Source of the DNA: Scytalidium lignicola
Taxonomy: Eukaryota > Ascomycota > Leotiomycetes
Reading direction: 5' to 3'
Length of the DNA stretch: 64,000 bases
Assembly (NCBI GenBank): GCA_002812745.2
Contig: NCSJ02000043.1
Coordinates: forward strand, 124,001 to 188,000
The notes under the pieces: model-generated
What the model was told of the DNA's origin: nothing
Databases searched by the model: none
The model's input: the letters and a program-made list of their open reading frames with translations, nothing else
Translations under genes and position numbers: made by a program
Shown: piece after piece, positions 21,896 through 31,972 of the stretch
How positions within the stretch are numbered: position 1 is the first letter of the stretch
How the letters are laid out: each line of letters starts with the position of its first letter

Positions 21896-22890
21896 GTATC
21901 ACCTGAGGAGCACATCCGAGAGCAAAATTATACTTGCATTCCGGCGACTGACGGACCCTTCACCTCTGGGTCTAATAAAATATCATCTTACGCAACCGAA
22001 GTAATTATTTGAGAGTGAAATATAGTAGATGATCTAAAGCTGCAACTAAATAAAAATATTCTTCTGCCTGAGGCCTTTGAAGGTCTGTTGCTGTAAGTTT
22101 GGAGGTTCTTTGTTTATGGCACAGCATCAAATTCGGTGAATCACAATGATCACAATACGAGTTCCGCGATTGATTATAAATACATACTGTTACCATTTAC
22201 GCCATCCTTCGAGGCTTTTAAGTACTAGATCCGCATCACATTTTGCCTTCTGATTATAGCCATGCGATGATGTTAGATGGAATGGAACGCTTTGGGTAGC
22301 TTATAACATTATCCAGTATTGCCTCTAAGGGTAGCATATCCTTTTCATGGTAACAGGTACTGAGGCAATTAATCTCCGAGGAGTGCGTTTTAGCAAAGGC
22401 CACGGATTCTGATCTCGAGTAAACAATGTTATATTCTCCGGACGTTATTAATTAAATTACAATCACGGTTGCAGTAGTACATGATTGCCTGGTGCTAGAA
22501 AAGGAATCGCACTCGGAAGAATTCGACACTGTTTGTGGCCTAGTGGTTATGCTGACAAAGGTCGTTGAGGTTGAAAGAGCTGTCAAACTGATGTGCGGGA
22601 TTTTGTGCGAACCCCTGCAACTACAGAGATGTAGAATTGGTAGAGTTAAAATTCCAGGGCTGTGGTGGCCAGGTAAGCATAATAATATTGCTCATGGGAA
22701 TTGGTGTTGCTTTAGTCGATTGTATTGTATACGGGATGACACTGGTTTGGATACGTGCTTCACTTCTACTAATATCTTCTCAGACATAGTCCTATATCTG
22801 CTATATTGTGATTCCACAGCAGCAGTGGGTTATTTGAACGATCGGAAACAGTTGCGATCAGGCACAACTTGTCACACTCGGATATTGTCT
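21896..22890. other. Intergenic, with a possible tRNA-derived SINE-like patch
   Basis: The plus-strand open frame 22492-23001 has no protein family features and is taken as chance. A tRNA-promoter-like patch is listed separately at 22531-22640. Confidence 0.4.
22531..22640 (+). repeat. tRNA-like A-box/B-box patch, possible SINE remnant
   Basis: TGGCCTAGTGG followed by TTATGC closely matches a polymerase III A box. About 75-80 bp on, GTGCGAACCCC is a fair B box. The spacing is too long for an ordinary intronless tRNA and I could not fold a cloverleaf. A decayed tRNA-derived SINE fits, but a chance match is possible. Confidence 0.22.
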
Positions 22891-23103
22891 CTACTCCTTA
22901 GTCAGCCGATACTTTTCCCTGTATGCTTCAATAGCAGCGAGTTGTTCCTCACTCGCCTGCTCTCGCAGCCCATTGGCGACATCAAGAGTCAAAGCAGTTA
23001 GTACAGGCACATTCAGTTCCCGTCTTAGATCTCCGACTGCACTCATCTCAGAAAGAACTTCGTCCTGACTATCCGTGTCTGATTGAGGCAGCGCTACCCT
23101 CAC
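22891..23103 (-). CDS. Unrecognised short coding-like fragment
   Basis: About 70 codons with balanced, charged composition (SDTDSQDEVLSEMSAVGDL, VANGLREQASEEQLAAIEAY) look more like real protein than chance. There is no ATG, and the frame is closed just upstream. A CCAG acceptor-like site directly precedes it, so it could be a last exon. Only about 140 bp separate it from the stop of the transporter gene on the same strand. No family recognised; it could be a relic. Confidence 0.25.
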   Translation of the reverse strand: MRVALPQSDTDSQDEVLSEMSAVGDLRRELNVPVLTALTLDVANGLREQASEEQLAAIEAYREKYRLTKE

Positions 23104-23244
23104 AATCTGGTTGTTGGCTTTTCATACAAACTGACTACGTGTTTCTGTTTCTAATTACAATGACGCAGGGCTCGAATATTTCTGGAAACAAGGCGAATTC
23201 GATAGTTACACTCATATAAACCTCTCTAGCTCGTTGAAGGTTTG

Positions 23245-25154
23245 TTATCCTGATTTTGGCTGCACCGTTTCCATAACTACAATCCCCGTATACTCGCCGC
23301 CATGCTGGCCCTCAACGTCGGTGCCCATTATTGTTGGTGCAGCGGCGAATTGATAGTCTTCATCGCTCTCAAAGGCCTTCTCCTCCCATTTCAGAGCTAA
23401 TCTTCGCACTGCGAGCTGGTTCTGAGTTGGCCAGACCGAACACATGGCAATATACAAGAGTGCTGAGACAGAGAAAGAAAGAAGCCAGCCCAGATATCCA
23501 AGCTCTTGTGCAGCGATAGGCACTGAGACACCTAGACTTCCTAGAAATCCCGGGAATCCAAGCGCACACCCACAAATGTATGCAATATATGCTTGTATAT
23601 TGACTCCGGAGTAGAAACGATAATGTGGATTATCTCTTTTGTTGTCATAGAGATGGTGAAGAAACAGATTGCCACGGCTGATGAAATAGTAGTCCACGAC
23701 CATGATTCCAGTCAAACCTGCCATGAATAGTCCGTATCCACTAAGGAACTTCGTAAATGTCGCAGCTGATGCGTAAATATACCACGGACAAATAACCCAT
23801 GCGAGTAGCAGTCCCAGCAGTTGACCGCGTGTCTGATTCAAATACCTCGGAGCCAACAAAGCGCAGTCTGCGCCAAAGGGAATACTATTAGCAGCGATAT
23901 TAGTTCCAATTACCAGTATCGCCCAGCAAAGTGCACATAAAAACACTGCAAAGCGTGCAGATGATTGTGGATATCGCACGAGAATTGCGGTGAGCAAATC
24001 CCACTGGTTCCAAAGCTTCAGTCCCCAGACGTTGTTGATAGCCGCGGTTGAGAGTATTCCAAGCACAGCAGAAACTGTGACAGAAATTGGGTAAAACAGT
24101 AACTGTGGCCAAATTGAAGCCCATCGCTTTGCCGCCCATCGCGAATAGTCGGGCTGGTTCGTAACAAGCGTAGAGTGTGCTCCAAGGGCAGTATTAATAC
24201 CATAGAATATGAGCCATGCAATATTCGTCGAGGGAGCTGCGGATGAAAGCTTTCCAGTACCCAATTGGGCTTTGGTATTCACCATACAAAAGATGAACAA
24301 CCCTATCATAGTTGGGAGCATAACCGCCATTTTAAGAGTGAAGAGCCATTTCAACTGATTCAGTCGCAGAAAGACGAGCGGGATATGGATCAACCAGTAC
24401 AGAAAGAAGGCCAGAAACTGCTGTGTAGTAAAGCCAACTGATGCGGGAACATGGTTTGGAATGTTGGTGAAACTAGATCCAAATACAGCCTGGAGCATAT
24501 TTACCACAAAAGAGGATCCGACATAAACTGGGCCAGTCTAAGCCATGATTCTAACATAATATACATGGTAGAATGAGAGAGATCATGTGCTTACTTTTGA
24601 GAGAATAGTAGATAGCGGCTAACATAGCGCGGGCACCCACGGCGTAGAAAGCTCCATAAATTCCAAAGACAGATCGAGCGACGATGGGGAAGCCAATATG
24701 GTAGCTTTCGGAACACCGTGAGTTAAAGGCTGCCGTAATCACAGAGATGGATTGAGCGATGAATATAGCAATTATAGATTGCCACCAGTTGAGGCCAATA
24801 CCGATCATGGATGACCCGATAGTCCAGTTATCTAATGCTAGACTGGCGTAAAAGAATATGTAATTGTGCGCGTGCCATGTACGCTTGCTTTCAGGTGTTG
24901 GTATCAGATCTAGTTGATGTACGGATACACGATTTATTACTGCCCTTGGTGGCTGGCTATGAAGTAGACATACCTTCGTTGATCTACGTCGCATTCGCCG
25001 CGTTTCGGCCTTCTTCAGTCTGAATATACTCATGAAAAGCGCTTCTACTTCTCATTGCTGCTCTGAACTCCACAACATTTTTATTGAACCACCGGCCCAC
25101 CTTGTGGAAGTTCATTTTCCGGGTCTTGGATCGCGTGTTTGAAAGAGAAGTCAT
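23245..25154 (-). CDS. NCS1 (Fur-type) nucleobase/allantoin transporter, with an in-frame TAG at codon 57
   Basis: Exons 25154-24974, 24909-24595 and 24527-23245 join with consistent phases to 593 codons. The protein has the NCS1 order: DLIPTPESKRTW before the first helix, LALDNWTIGSSMIGIGLNWWQ, GFPIVARSVFGIYGA, then QPDYSRWA, NIAANSIPFGADCALLAPRYL and GIMVVDYYF. About twelve membrane segments are visible. Fungal Fur-type members carry uracil, allantoin, uric acid or related substrates into the cell with protons. Which one is moved here is unknown, but the neighbours (nucleoside hydrolase, allantoinase) favour a nucleobase or allantoin. Codon 57 (24986-24984) is TAG in exon 1 just before INEDLIP. 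A TGG-to-TAG change is the simplest reading, and it would make this allele null unless the stop is read through or spliced out. Confidence 0.8.
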
Positions 25155-25815
25155 TTTTGCCGACGTAGTTACTTGGAGAACCGGAAGACAAGTCGGGGAA
25201 ACGACGACAATGAAAGGCGTCAAATTGTAGTGTACGACTTATTGCCTATTATATGATACCCCGATTTCATATCTCCTTACGGCGATCACCTTCTTTAAAA
25301 GACTAGTATCTAGGGCCTAGAGAGAAGTGGGATCAGAGCTAATCATATTTGGTGATAAGAGAGACAGGACTGATGCCTCTTGCCTTATCTTTACACTTAA
25401 TTTCTTTTTTGCCTGGGGTGATAACAAGATACGTACATTTAACTGCCATGTATATCATATANTTTTTTAAATATTCTTTTATCCTGTCTAATCAACCCCC
25501 TTATCTCCTCAAAACAGATATTATAGACAACGGCGATGGATGAAACAAATGTTGTGATGAAGCAAAATCATAGGTTACAGTGGACACTTTACTGTACATA
25601 GGCCTCCTACCCTGCCTTAAAGGTTTACGTTAAATGGTTGGGCTGTTTCAATCCATCCCACCCTCGCACCTTTGAATGTAACCAACTGACCTGAAGAGTA
25701 TTCAGGCGCATCGGGTTGCTCCTTCTTTGCTTTCTTAAAGAGCAGCTGACTATACAAACGTTTCACTGTTACTGTCTAAGGTGCTCGACGGCTCGTGAGA
25801 GGCTGTGTTGATATC
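25155..25815. promoter_or_regulatory. Divergent promoter region between transporter and nucleoside hydrolase
   Basis: About 660 bp lie between the two start codons on opposite strands, so the genes could share control elements. No GATA-factor site cluster could be established by eye. One N beside a T run near 25462 marks weak sequence. Confidence 0.45.
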
Positions 25816-27155
25816 ATGCCTGACTTGGAGGCGCCTCAAAAGGTCATAATTGATACTGGTGAGAACGTCCTACGGAGAAATATCTAACATTGGCTAACAT
25901 CCGTATAGATCCTGGTGTTGATGACATATTTGTGAGTTATGCTTCTGAGTTTCTGGATGTATACTCATACCTTTAAAGGCTATTTCCTTAGCCTTGGCAC
26001 ATCCAGAACTGCTGGATGTGGTGGCCATCACAACAACACACGGCACAACAGATGTCGAGAGTTGCACTAAAAACGTACGATATTTACTTCGGATTCTACA
26101 CCGTACAAGTGCATTCTACGAGACGAACAATGAATCCAATATGTTTGCGAAACCCTCATTTGTAGCAATGGGAGCAAGCAGGCCATTCAGCCAGCAGTCT
26201 GAGAACGAAGCATCCTCTGAAAAAAGGGCCGAAGGATATCATGGGTGGGATGGTCTTAATGGTTTCCATTCAAGAGTGTGTTTGACCAGTCCGTTTTATG
26301 AACAGAATGGATCCTGTTAATTCCTCTTAGAATCCTAACCGATTTAATGATGAATTTGATAGCAATCATGTGGATGAGAAAGATTTGCCCATCTATCCCT
26401 TAGGTTCAGCTCATCTCAAGATTCTAGATACGCTTCGGAACCATGAACCAAAGACCATTAGCATAATTGCTATTGGTCCAACTACAAATCTAGCTCTTGC
26501 TCTAGCTGCTGACCCGTGCACTTTTAGCAGAGTCAAACAGATCGTCATGATGGGTGGTGCATTGCGCTGCTCAGGGAACGTGACTCCCCGAGCTGAAGCT
26601 AATATATACGCTGATCCTGATGCAGCAGCTTCGATATTCGACCTTTCCTCTCCATCACGACCCTCTTCAATAGGAGGTCCGGTTCGTGTTGTATTGGTAC
26701 CTCTAGATATTACAGCCCAGCATGCTATGACCGAAACGGTGTATAAAAAGTTCATCAGTCCACCAATAAGAGCCGGGAACCCTCTAGCATTGTTCCTGGA
26801 CGATGTACTCGAGGCGACTTTTAACAAAGTGCAGAATATAACAGGAAGGAGAATAGTTGGATGCAGTGATCCCTTGACTGTATCCACCTTATTGTGGCCT
26901 GAACTAATGAGATACGAGAAACTCAATATCAAGGTCGAGACCACAGGCACGTGGACAAAGGGAGAATGCGTAGTGGATTTTAGAGGGAGAAAGAAGCAGG
27001 AATTAAAAGGCGAAGATATTCCGGAGGATTTCGGCGGGTGGGTATATGGTACAGAGAGGAATGATGTGGATGTATTGATTTCTTCAGGCATAGAACCGAC
27101 TAATTTTGGAGAAACACTGCTAAGAGGCATTTTCAGAAACGCTCAATCAAATTGA
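25816..27155 (+). CDS. Inosine/uridine-type nucleoside hydrolase
   Basis: Exons 25816-25858, 25909-25931, 25979-26275 and 26331-27155 give 395 residues, and all phases fit. The N-terminal calcium and ribose-binding motif DTDPGVDD (residues 13-20) is built across two introns, which supports the small 23-nt second exon. Further family marks are VVAITTTHGTT, IAIGPTTNLALAL and VKQIVMMGGAL. The enzyme splits ribonucleosides into base and ribose in the cytosol and feeds salvage or catabolism. It diverges from the NCS1 transporter and converges with the allantoinase (283 bp between stop codons). Confidence 0.9.
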
Positions 27156-27438
27156 AAATACTTTTAGTCTCCACGCAGATTTAATTCATGTCTTGATAAA
27201 TCGGTACATCAATCCCTATTTCGAGCTATCCTAATGCATTGTAATCATTCATCATTCCCGTTAAAACTTTACCCGACAGTGGTTTTAAGACATCAAAGTC
27301 TTTCATCCTTTCCTTTACCATCCATGCTATTCATTAACCAAGAGCCCTTGTNCCCCCGAACTTCTAATATATATATCTAAACCCGCCAAAAAAAAATCTG
27401 CACAATGCTCCGCTTCACCTTTGCTACTCAACTGCATT

Positions 27439-29125
27439 TCACATCTTCCTCTTCTCCAAAATACATTGTCCAACCGGTCCCTTACCCACGAAAGTTCCCA
27501 TTCCCACTTCTCCTTTCCCGTTATTCTCATAAACTTTCACACCCCTAACCCAAGTCTCCTTCACACGACCCTTCAACACGCTCCCTGCATACGGACTAAC
27601 TTTATTCCTGAATAATAATTCCGTTCTTTCAAGCGTCCATTCCACTGCGTCGTCAAAGACGCAAATATCAGCGTCCATGCCAGGTCGTAGAGCACCCTTG
27701 CGATGGGATAGACCGATCTGTGCAGCTGTGTTGATAGAGCAGAGTCTGACTATGTCTAGGATCGTGAGGGAGGGGGTTTTCTGAGTAGATAGGGATGTCC
27801 AGAGGATTGGAAGACCTAGACCAACGCTTGAGATTCCGCCCCAGGAAGCGAAGAAGTCGCCTCTTTCTTGGTCTTTCTCCTCTTCCATCTTCTTGTGGTT
27901 GCAGTCAGAATTGGGAGAGTGAATGTGCTCGGGTAAGAGCTTGAGTTCTGGCGTGCAAGGACTGTGATCGCTGACAATTGTTTGAAGAACGCTGTCCTTT
28001 TTCCTGGCTAGTTCTGCCCAGAGACCTTCCTGGTTGATCTTACTCCGGATGGGCGGACAACACTTATGTCTCGTGTCGCCGTCGCTCACCTCTTCTGCTG
28101 CGAGTGCAAGATAATGGAAACATGTTTCTGCAGTAATCTTCACACCCTTGTCTCTTGCCTCCCTGAGTAATGGGATGGCTTCAATAGCACTTAAATGGAC
28201 GACATGGAGATTTAAGTCTGGGGCTGTGTGTGCTAAGCTTAGGATTTCTTCAATGGCGTAAGTTTCAAATGATGGTGGTCGGGAGGAAAGGAAGGTTGAG
28301 TAGGAATTTAAAGGACCAGAGGGAGCCAGAGGTGGGAGGGAAATCTGCACGTCGTCACCGACGGAGGCGGTGATTGGGGGTATCATTTCGGCGTGGAAAA
28401 GGAGAGTTGTTGGTGTTGAAGCGAGGGTTTGCATAGCGATAGCAACGTCCTCTGAGGAGACAGCAGGGAATTCAGGGACCTGTACATGAAAACTTGTCAG
28501 TTATTGTTTCCTGGTTTTCTTCAAGCGTCGAATGCATGAAATAAGACACTTGACATACACCACTCTCAATTAAAAATCCCTTGAATCCTCTGACACCAGC
28601 TTCAACCAGAGGTAACATCTCCTCTGCATTGCCTGGAATCATGCCTCCCCAAAAGCCAACATCAACCCAACATTGACCTTGTGCCGCAGCAACCTTAGCC
28701 TTTAAGCCTTCAACCGTGGTCGTTGGCGGTATGGCATTCAATGGCATGTCCACAACAGTAGTCACACCGCCACTGGCCGCCGCTCTCGTTCCCGTCCAGA
28801 AACCCTCCCATTCTGTACGGCCTGGCTCGTTAAGATGGACATGTGCGTCGACTAGACCGGGGAGAATAAGGTGTGGTGTGTGGTCTATGTAGTTGGTGTT
28901 TGGGGGGAAGGAAGACGGAGGGAGGATGGTTGGGAGCATGGAGATGATTGCGCCTGTCTGCGAACTGACGGCAATCGTAGCAGGAGAGATAGTCAGGTTA
29001 TTGGAGGTATCGAAGATGGCACAGCGGGATGAGACCAGGACCGTGAGGGGACTGGTGGCGTTGTGAGGGGGGGTTGGCGAAGGAGTTGGGTAGGGGATTG
29101 CAGCCAAGGGAGTGTTCGTCGCCAT
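27439..29125 (-). CDS. Allantoinase (cyclic amidohydrolase)
   Basis: Two exons, 29125-28559 and 28479-27439, joined in phase 0 across a 79-bp intron (GTATGT...GTACAG), give 535 residues. Metal-site motifs of the amidohydrolase superfamily are in order: DAHVHLNEPGRTEWEGF (residues 93-109), the carboxylated Lys in GFKGFLIESG (Lys about 182), LLFHAE, LHVVHLSA, and VSDHSPC. These match allantoinase/dihydropyrimidinase enzymes, with allantoinase best (HLNEPGRTEWEG). It opens the hydantoin ring of allantoin to allantoate, a step in using purines as nitrogen. A dihydropyrimidinase or hydantoinase is the alternative. Confidence 0.88.
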
Positions 29126-30510
29126 TTTCGAAGCTTCAACGACCTTATTTTTAGAGATTGGTTATAAGAAATGGAAGAGATCCTATTTCAATGTGTTCCA
29201 AAAGAGTAGGAAGCCGGTACGAGCACAACTGTGCTTATCGTGGTAGTTGAGATGGTGTAGAGATAAGCCTACAAGCGTAGCTACGTGGAGACGAGGGCAA
29301 AGAGCGGAGTTGAAGCAGCTCAAGATTTCTCGCTTTAGAGCAGGAAAAAAGAAAAGAAAGAAGCGAAAGAGGATAGCAGAAGAGAAAGAAGAAAAGAAAT
29401 CGGACGATGGAAGGAAAATAGGAAACAAAACAGACCAGGGCCGTTTGTGGGGTGCAGACGCCGAATCTTCCATCGTATCCACTGAAGCCACCAAGATTCC
29501 CTTATCTCGGCCCCTTATCAGCAGCTTCATCCATCCGCCCCTCGCACGTGATCTGCACCAGACAACAGTTACATGCTGTAAACAAAAAAACATTTGTTGA
29601 ATACTGTAAACCTGATACCGGTATGTCTCGATCGCCTTTGACTATGTTGCCATGAGAACTCTTCCAACCCCAATCTCTTCAGCTCTTTTTAGGCTCAGGA
29701 ACTGATGGGCCCACTGTGTAAAGAGCGCATGGTGAGATTGCCCAACATTTTGAAAGAAGCATCCAGATTGGGATTTCTCTCGAGTAATCAACTTCTCTTC
29801 CGGGCCGTTAGTGCGAGGCTTGCACGATAATAAAGACCAGTAGTGCGGTTGTCCACTCCATATTATTAAGTTAGTGAGAAATGAAGAAAAGGTCCTAATG
29901 GATCCAGGTGGATGATGTAAGGGCAGGTGGCAACGTGGTTGCCCGTCGGCTGCAGCTGCCGGAGTCAGCTCCACGGTAAAGAACACGGCGGCGGCATTCA
30001 TCAATGAAAGCTATCACCGCTCTCTCTGGCTCTGGAATGTTGACCTTCAAGAAGGCTCTCACATCTTACCTCTGAGCTGTTTTGTTCTGCTAGAGGATCC
30101 ATTGTTAATGTAAACTGCCGAAACATTTGATGGAAAAAGAGGAATACAGAAACGTTGAGAAGCGGGCGTCTCCGAAACCCAGGCTAAGCCCAATTGAGCA
30201 TTCCCTTACTCGATGGAATCCTCTCACCGATACAAGTCAACTTTCGGGGTACCTATTACTCGATGGAAACTCTCTGTTCTACTTTCTTCTTATTCGACGA
30301 AAATGCCTCTCTTCTTTTCTTCTTTCCGTTCTTTCCGTTACCTAGCGCCTTGTGTTTGACAAGGGGAAAATCATCAATATACGCTCAACCGCTCTGACCG
30401 GGATTGGCCAATACATTTTTTAGTTCGACGCTCTTTCAACAAATTCCGTGTAGTCCAACGTCATTTTAATCTTTGTATCTCCATATTCTACACCACACTT
30501 TCCAAGCGGA
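29126..30510. promoter_or_regulatory. Divergent upstream region of allantoinase and the Zn2Cys6 regulator
   Basis: No supported gene in 1.4 kb. Both flanking genes are transcribed away from it. The 29.3-29.4 kb part is purine-rich (AAG repeats), and short frames there are low complexity. Confidence 0.45.
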
Positions 30511-31923
30511 ATGGAGGCGTCTGTCACCAGGAACCCAAAACTGAGAACTGCATGCGACCGATGCTACGAGCTCAAAGAACGATGTGAGCGTGCAACGATC
30601 TCCGCCCAGTGTGCACGATGCGAAAGGCTGGGCTGGGATTGTTTGACAGTACGGCCGGTGCGGCCCGTGGGTAGAAGGACACACCATGAGAAGGATTTTG
30701 TCTCCAGAATGGCGTCGGGCAAACGCAGAAAGCTGGAGCAATACCAACTTGGTATCGACGCATGTTTGGACGCCCTTCCCGACCTGCAACCCGAAGAAAA
30801 GGAGCTGTTGCTGTTTCTCCTAAGCAAGCCTGAAAGCCTAGCTCACGTCGTTGTGTGCTCGAGCTTTCAAGCGGAGCAGCAACATTCGCTCGTTACCCAG
30901 CTGCCAGCTGCCCCGCTGTTACTCAAGGATGCTTACCTTGCATGTGCTATTACTCTAAAGCAGCTTCAATCCGGTTCTGTAACGGACATGGATACGAGTA
31001 CTTGTGTCAGCTACATATCAAAGGCCATGAGCGCACTACGGTCGCTGTCTGTTTTGAGCTCACAGGATATGGTCTTATGCCACACTCTGGGAAGTATACT
31101 GGCATTCTCGATATACTCAGCCATTGGTGTAGGAGTTCCAGAAATCTGCCGTTACTGTCTCGGCACAACAAACCCATCTGTGGGTATAATAATGTCCGAT
31201 GCACATGAAGATCCGTGGCAGAGCTTTCTGGTCCTACTGGAGACTATGGACTGTCTTGTTTATCGGCGAAAACCGACCCAAACGATTCGGATACCAGCCT
31301 TTGTTGTTGACCGCCGCCTTGGTCTCTGTTTACCTCTCTTGCCCTATTACCATGATCTCTGTGTAATCAGTAATTCACTTCTTAATATAACGGACGTGAG
31401 CATTCTGGCTCGCCTTCAAAAGCAGCTAGATGGCATCCATGCTGTTGTGGAGTCATGGCAGCCATCTCACTCGGATCAACTTGTCGAGCAGTTTGATTCG
31501 GCAGATATCGTCAACCTTCTTGCGCAAGCCAAGGTATATCGCTTAGGAGCGCTCCTAGTGAGCCACCGGTTGCGATTTCCATTTGGTTGCGAAGATGTTC
31601 AAGCCGAAATATGGTCCAAGGAGGCTATGATGGAATTTGAAATGGCAAAACGTGTCACGAAGCGATCACTGCGATTTGTGACGTTACCATTCATCGTTGC
31701 AGCTGTAGAGGTTCGAGATAAGAGCCTACGCTTTAAGACGCTCCAGCATGTGGACGATTACGTCGATCATCATGCTCCGTCCTTACAAAAGGCAGCCAAG
31801 ACATTCTTGTCAAGAGTTTGGCATGAGCGAGATCTGAATCTTACTAGTCGTTGGTTTGATTCAATACATAAGCCATGTCCTGTAATAGATTTCATTGATG
31901 CAACTTGCTTTAATAGCTCGTAG
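30511..31923 (+). CDS. Zn2Cys6 transcription factor, intronless
   Basis: A single frame of 470 residues starts with a binuclear zinc cluster: cysteines 15, 18, 25, 34, 37 and 44 (ACDRCYELKERC, AQCARCERLGWDC), followed by a basic linker VRPVGRRTHHEKD. The rest has the helical pattern of fungal regulators with a weak C-terminal domain. It sits between the allantoinase and the amidase, and its stop is only about 50 bp from that of the convergent amidase. It may control this nitrogen-scavenging set, which is inference from position. Unlike the zinc regulator at 2-4 kb, it has no intron. Confidence 0.88.
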   Translation: MEASVTRNPKLRTACDRCYELKERCERATISAQCARCERLGWDCLTVRPVRPVGRRTHHEKDFVSRMASGKRRKLEQYQLGIDACLDALPDLQPEEKELLLFLLSKPESLAHVVVCSSFQAEQQHSLVTQLPAAPLLLKDAYLACAITLKQLQSGSVTDMDTSTCVSYISKAMSALRSLSVLSSQDMVLCHTLGSILAFSIYSAIGVGVPEICRYCLGTTNPSVGIIMSDAHEDPWQSFLVLLETMDCLVYRRKPTQTIRIPAFVVDRRLGLCLPLLPYYHDLCVISNSLLNITDVSILARLQKQLDGIHAVVESWQPSHSDQLVEQFDSADIVNLLAQAKVYRLGALLVSHRLRFPFGCEDVQAEIWSKEAMMEFEMAKRVTKRSLRFVTLPFIVAAVEVRDKSLRFKTLQHVDDYVDHHAPSLQKAAKTFLSRVWHERDLNLTSRWFDSIHKPCPVIDFIDATCFNSS

Positions 31924-31972
31924 ATTTAAAGCAATTGCGTATGAGAAACAATTTTGGGAATATATCGCTACT

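Noticed and set aside
22492..23001. A 169-codon plus-strand open frame
   Set aside because: No recognisable domain, unusual composition with many Cys and Trp in odd places, and it overlaps a more protein-like minus frame and a tRNA-like patch.
26411..27130. A 239-codon minus-strand frame over the nucleoside hydrolase
   Set aside because: It is antisense to an exon with clear enzyme motifs, and its own sequence has no family features.
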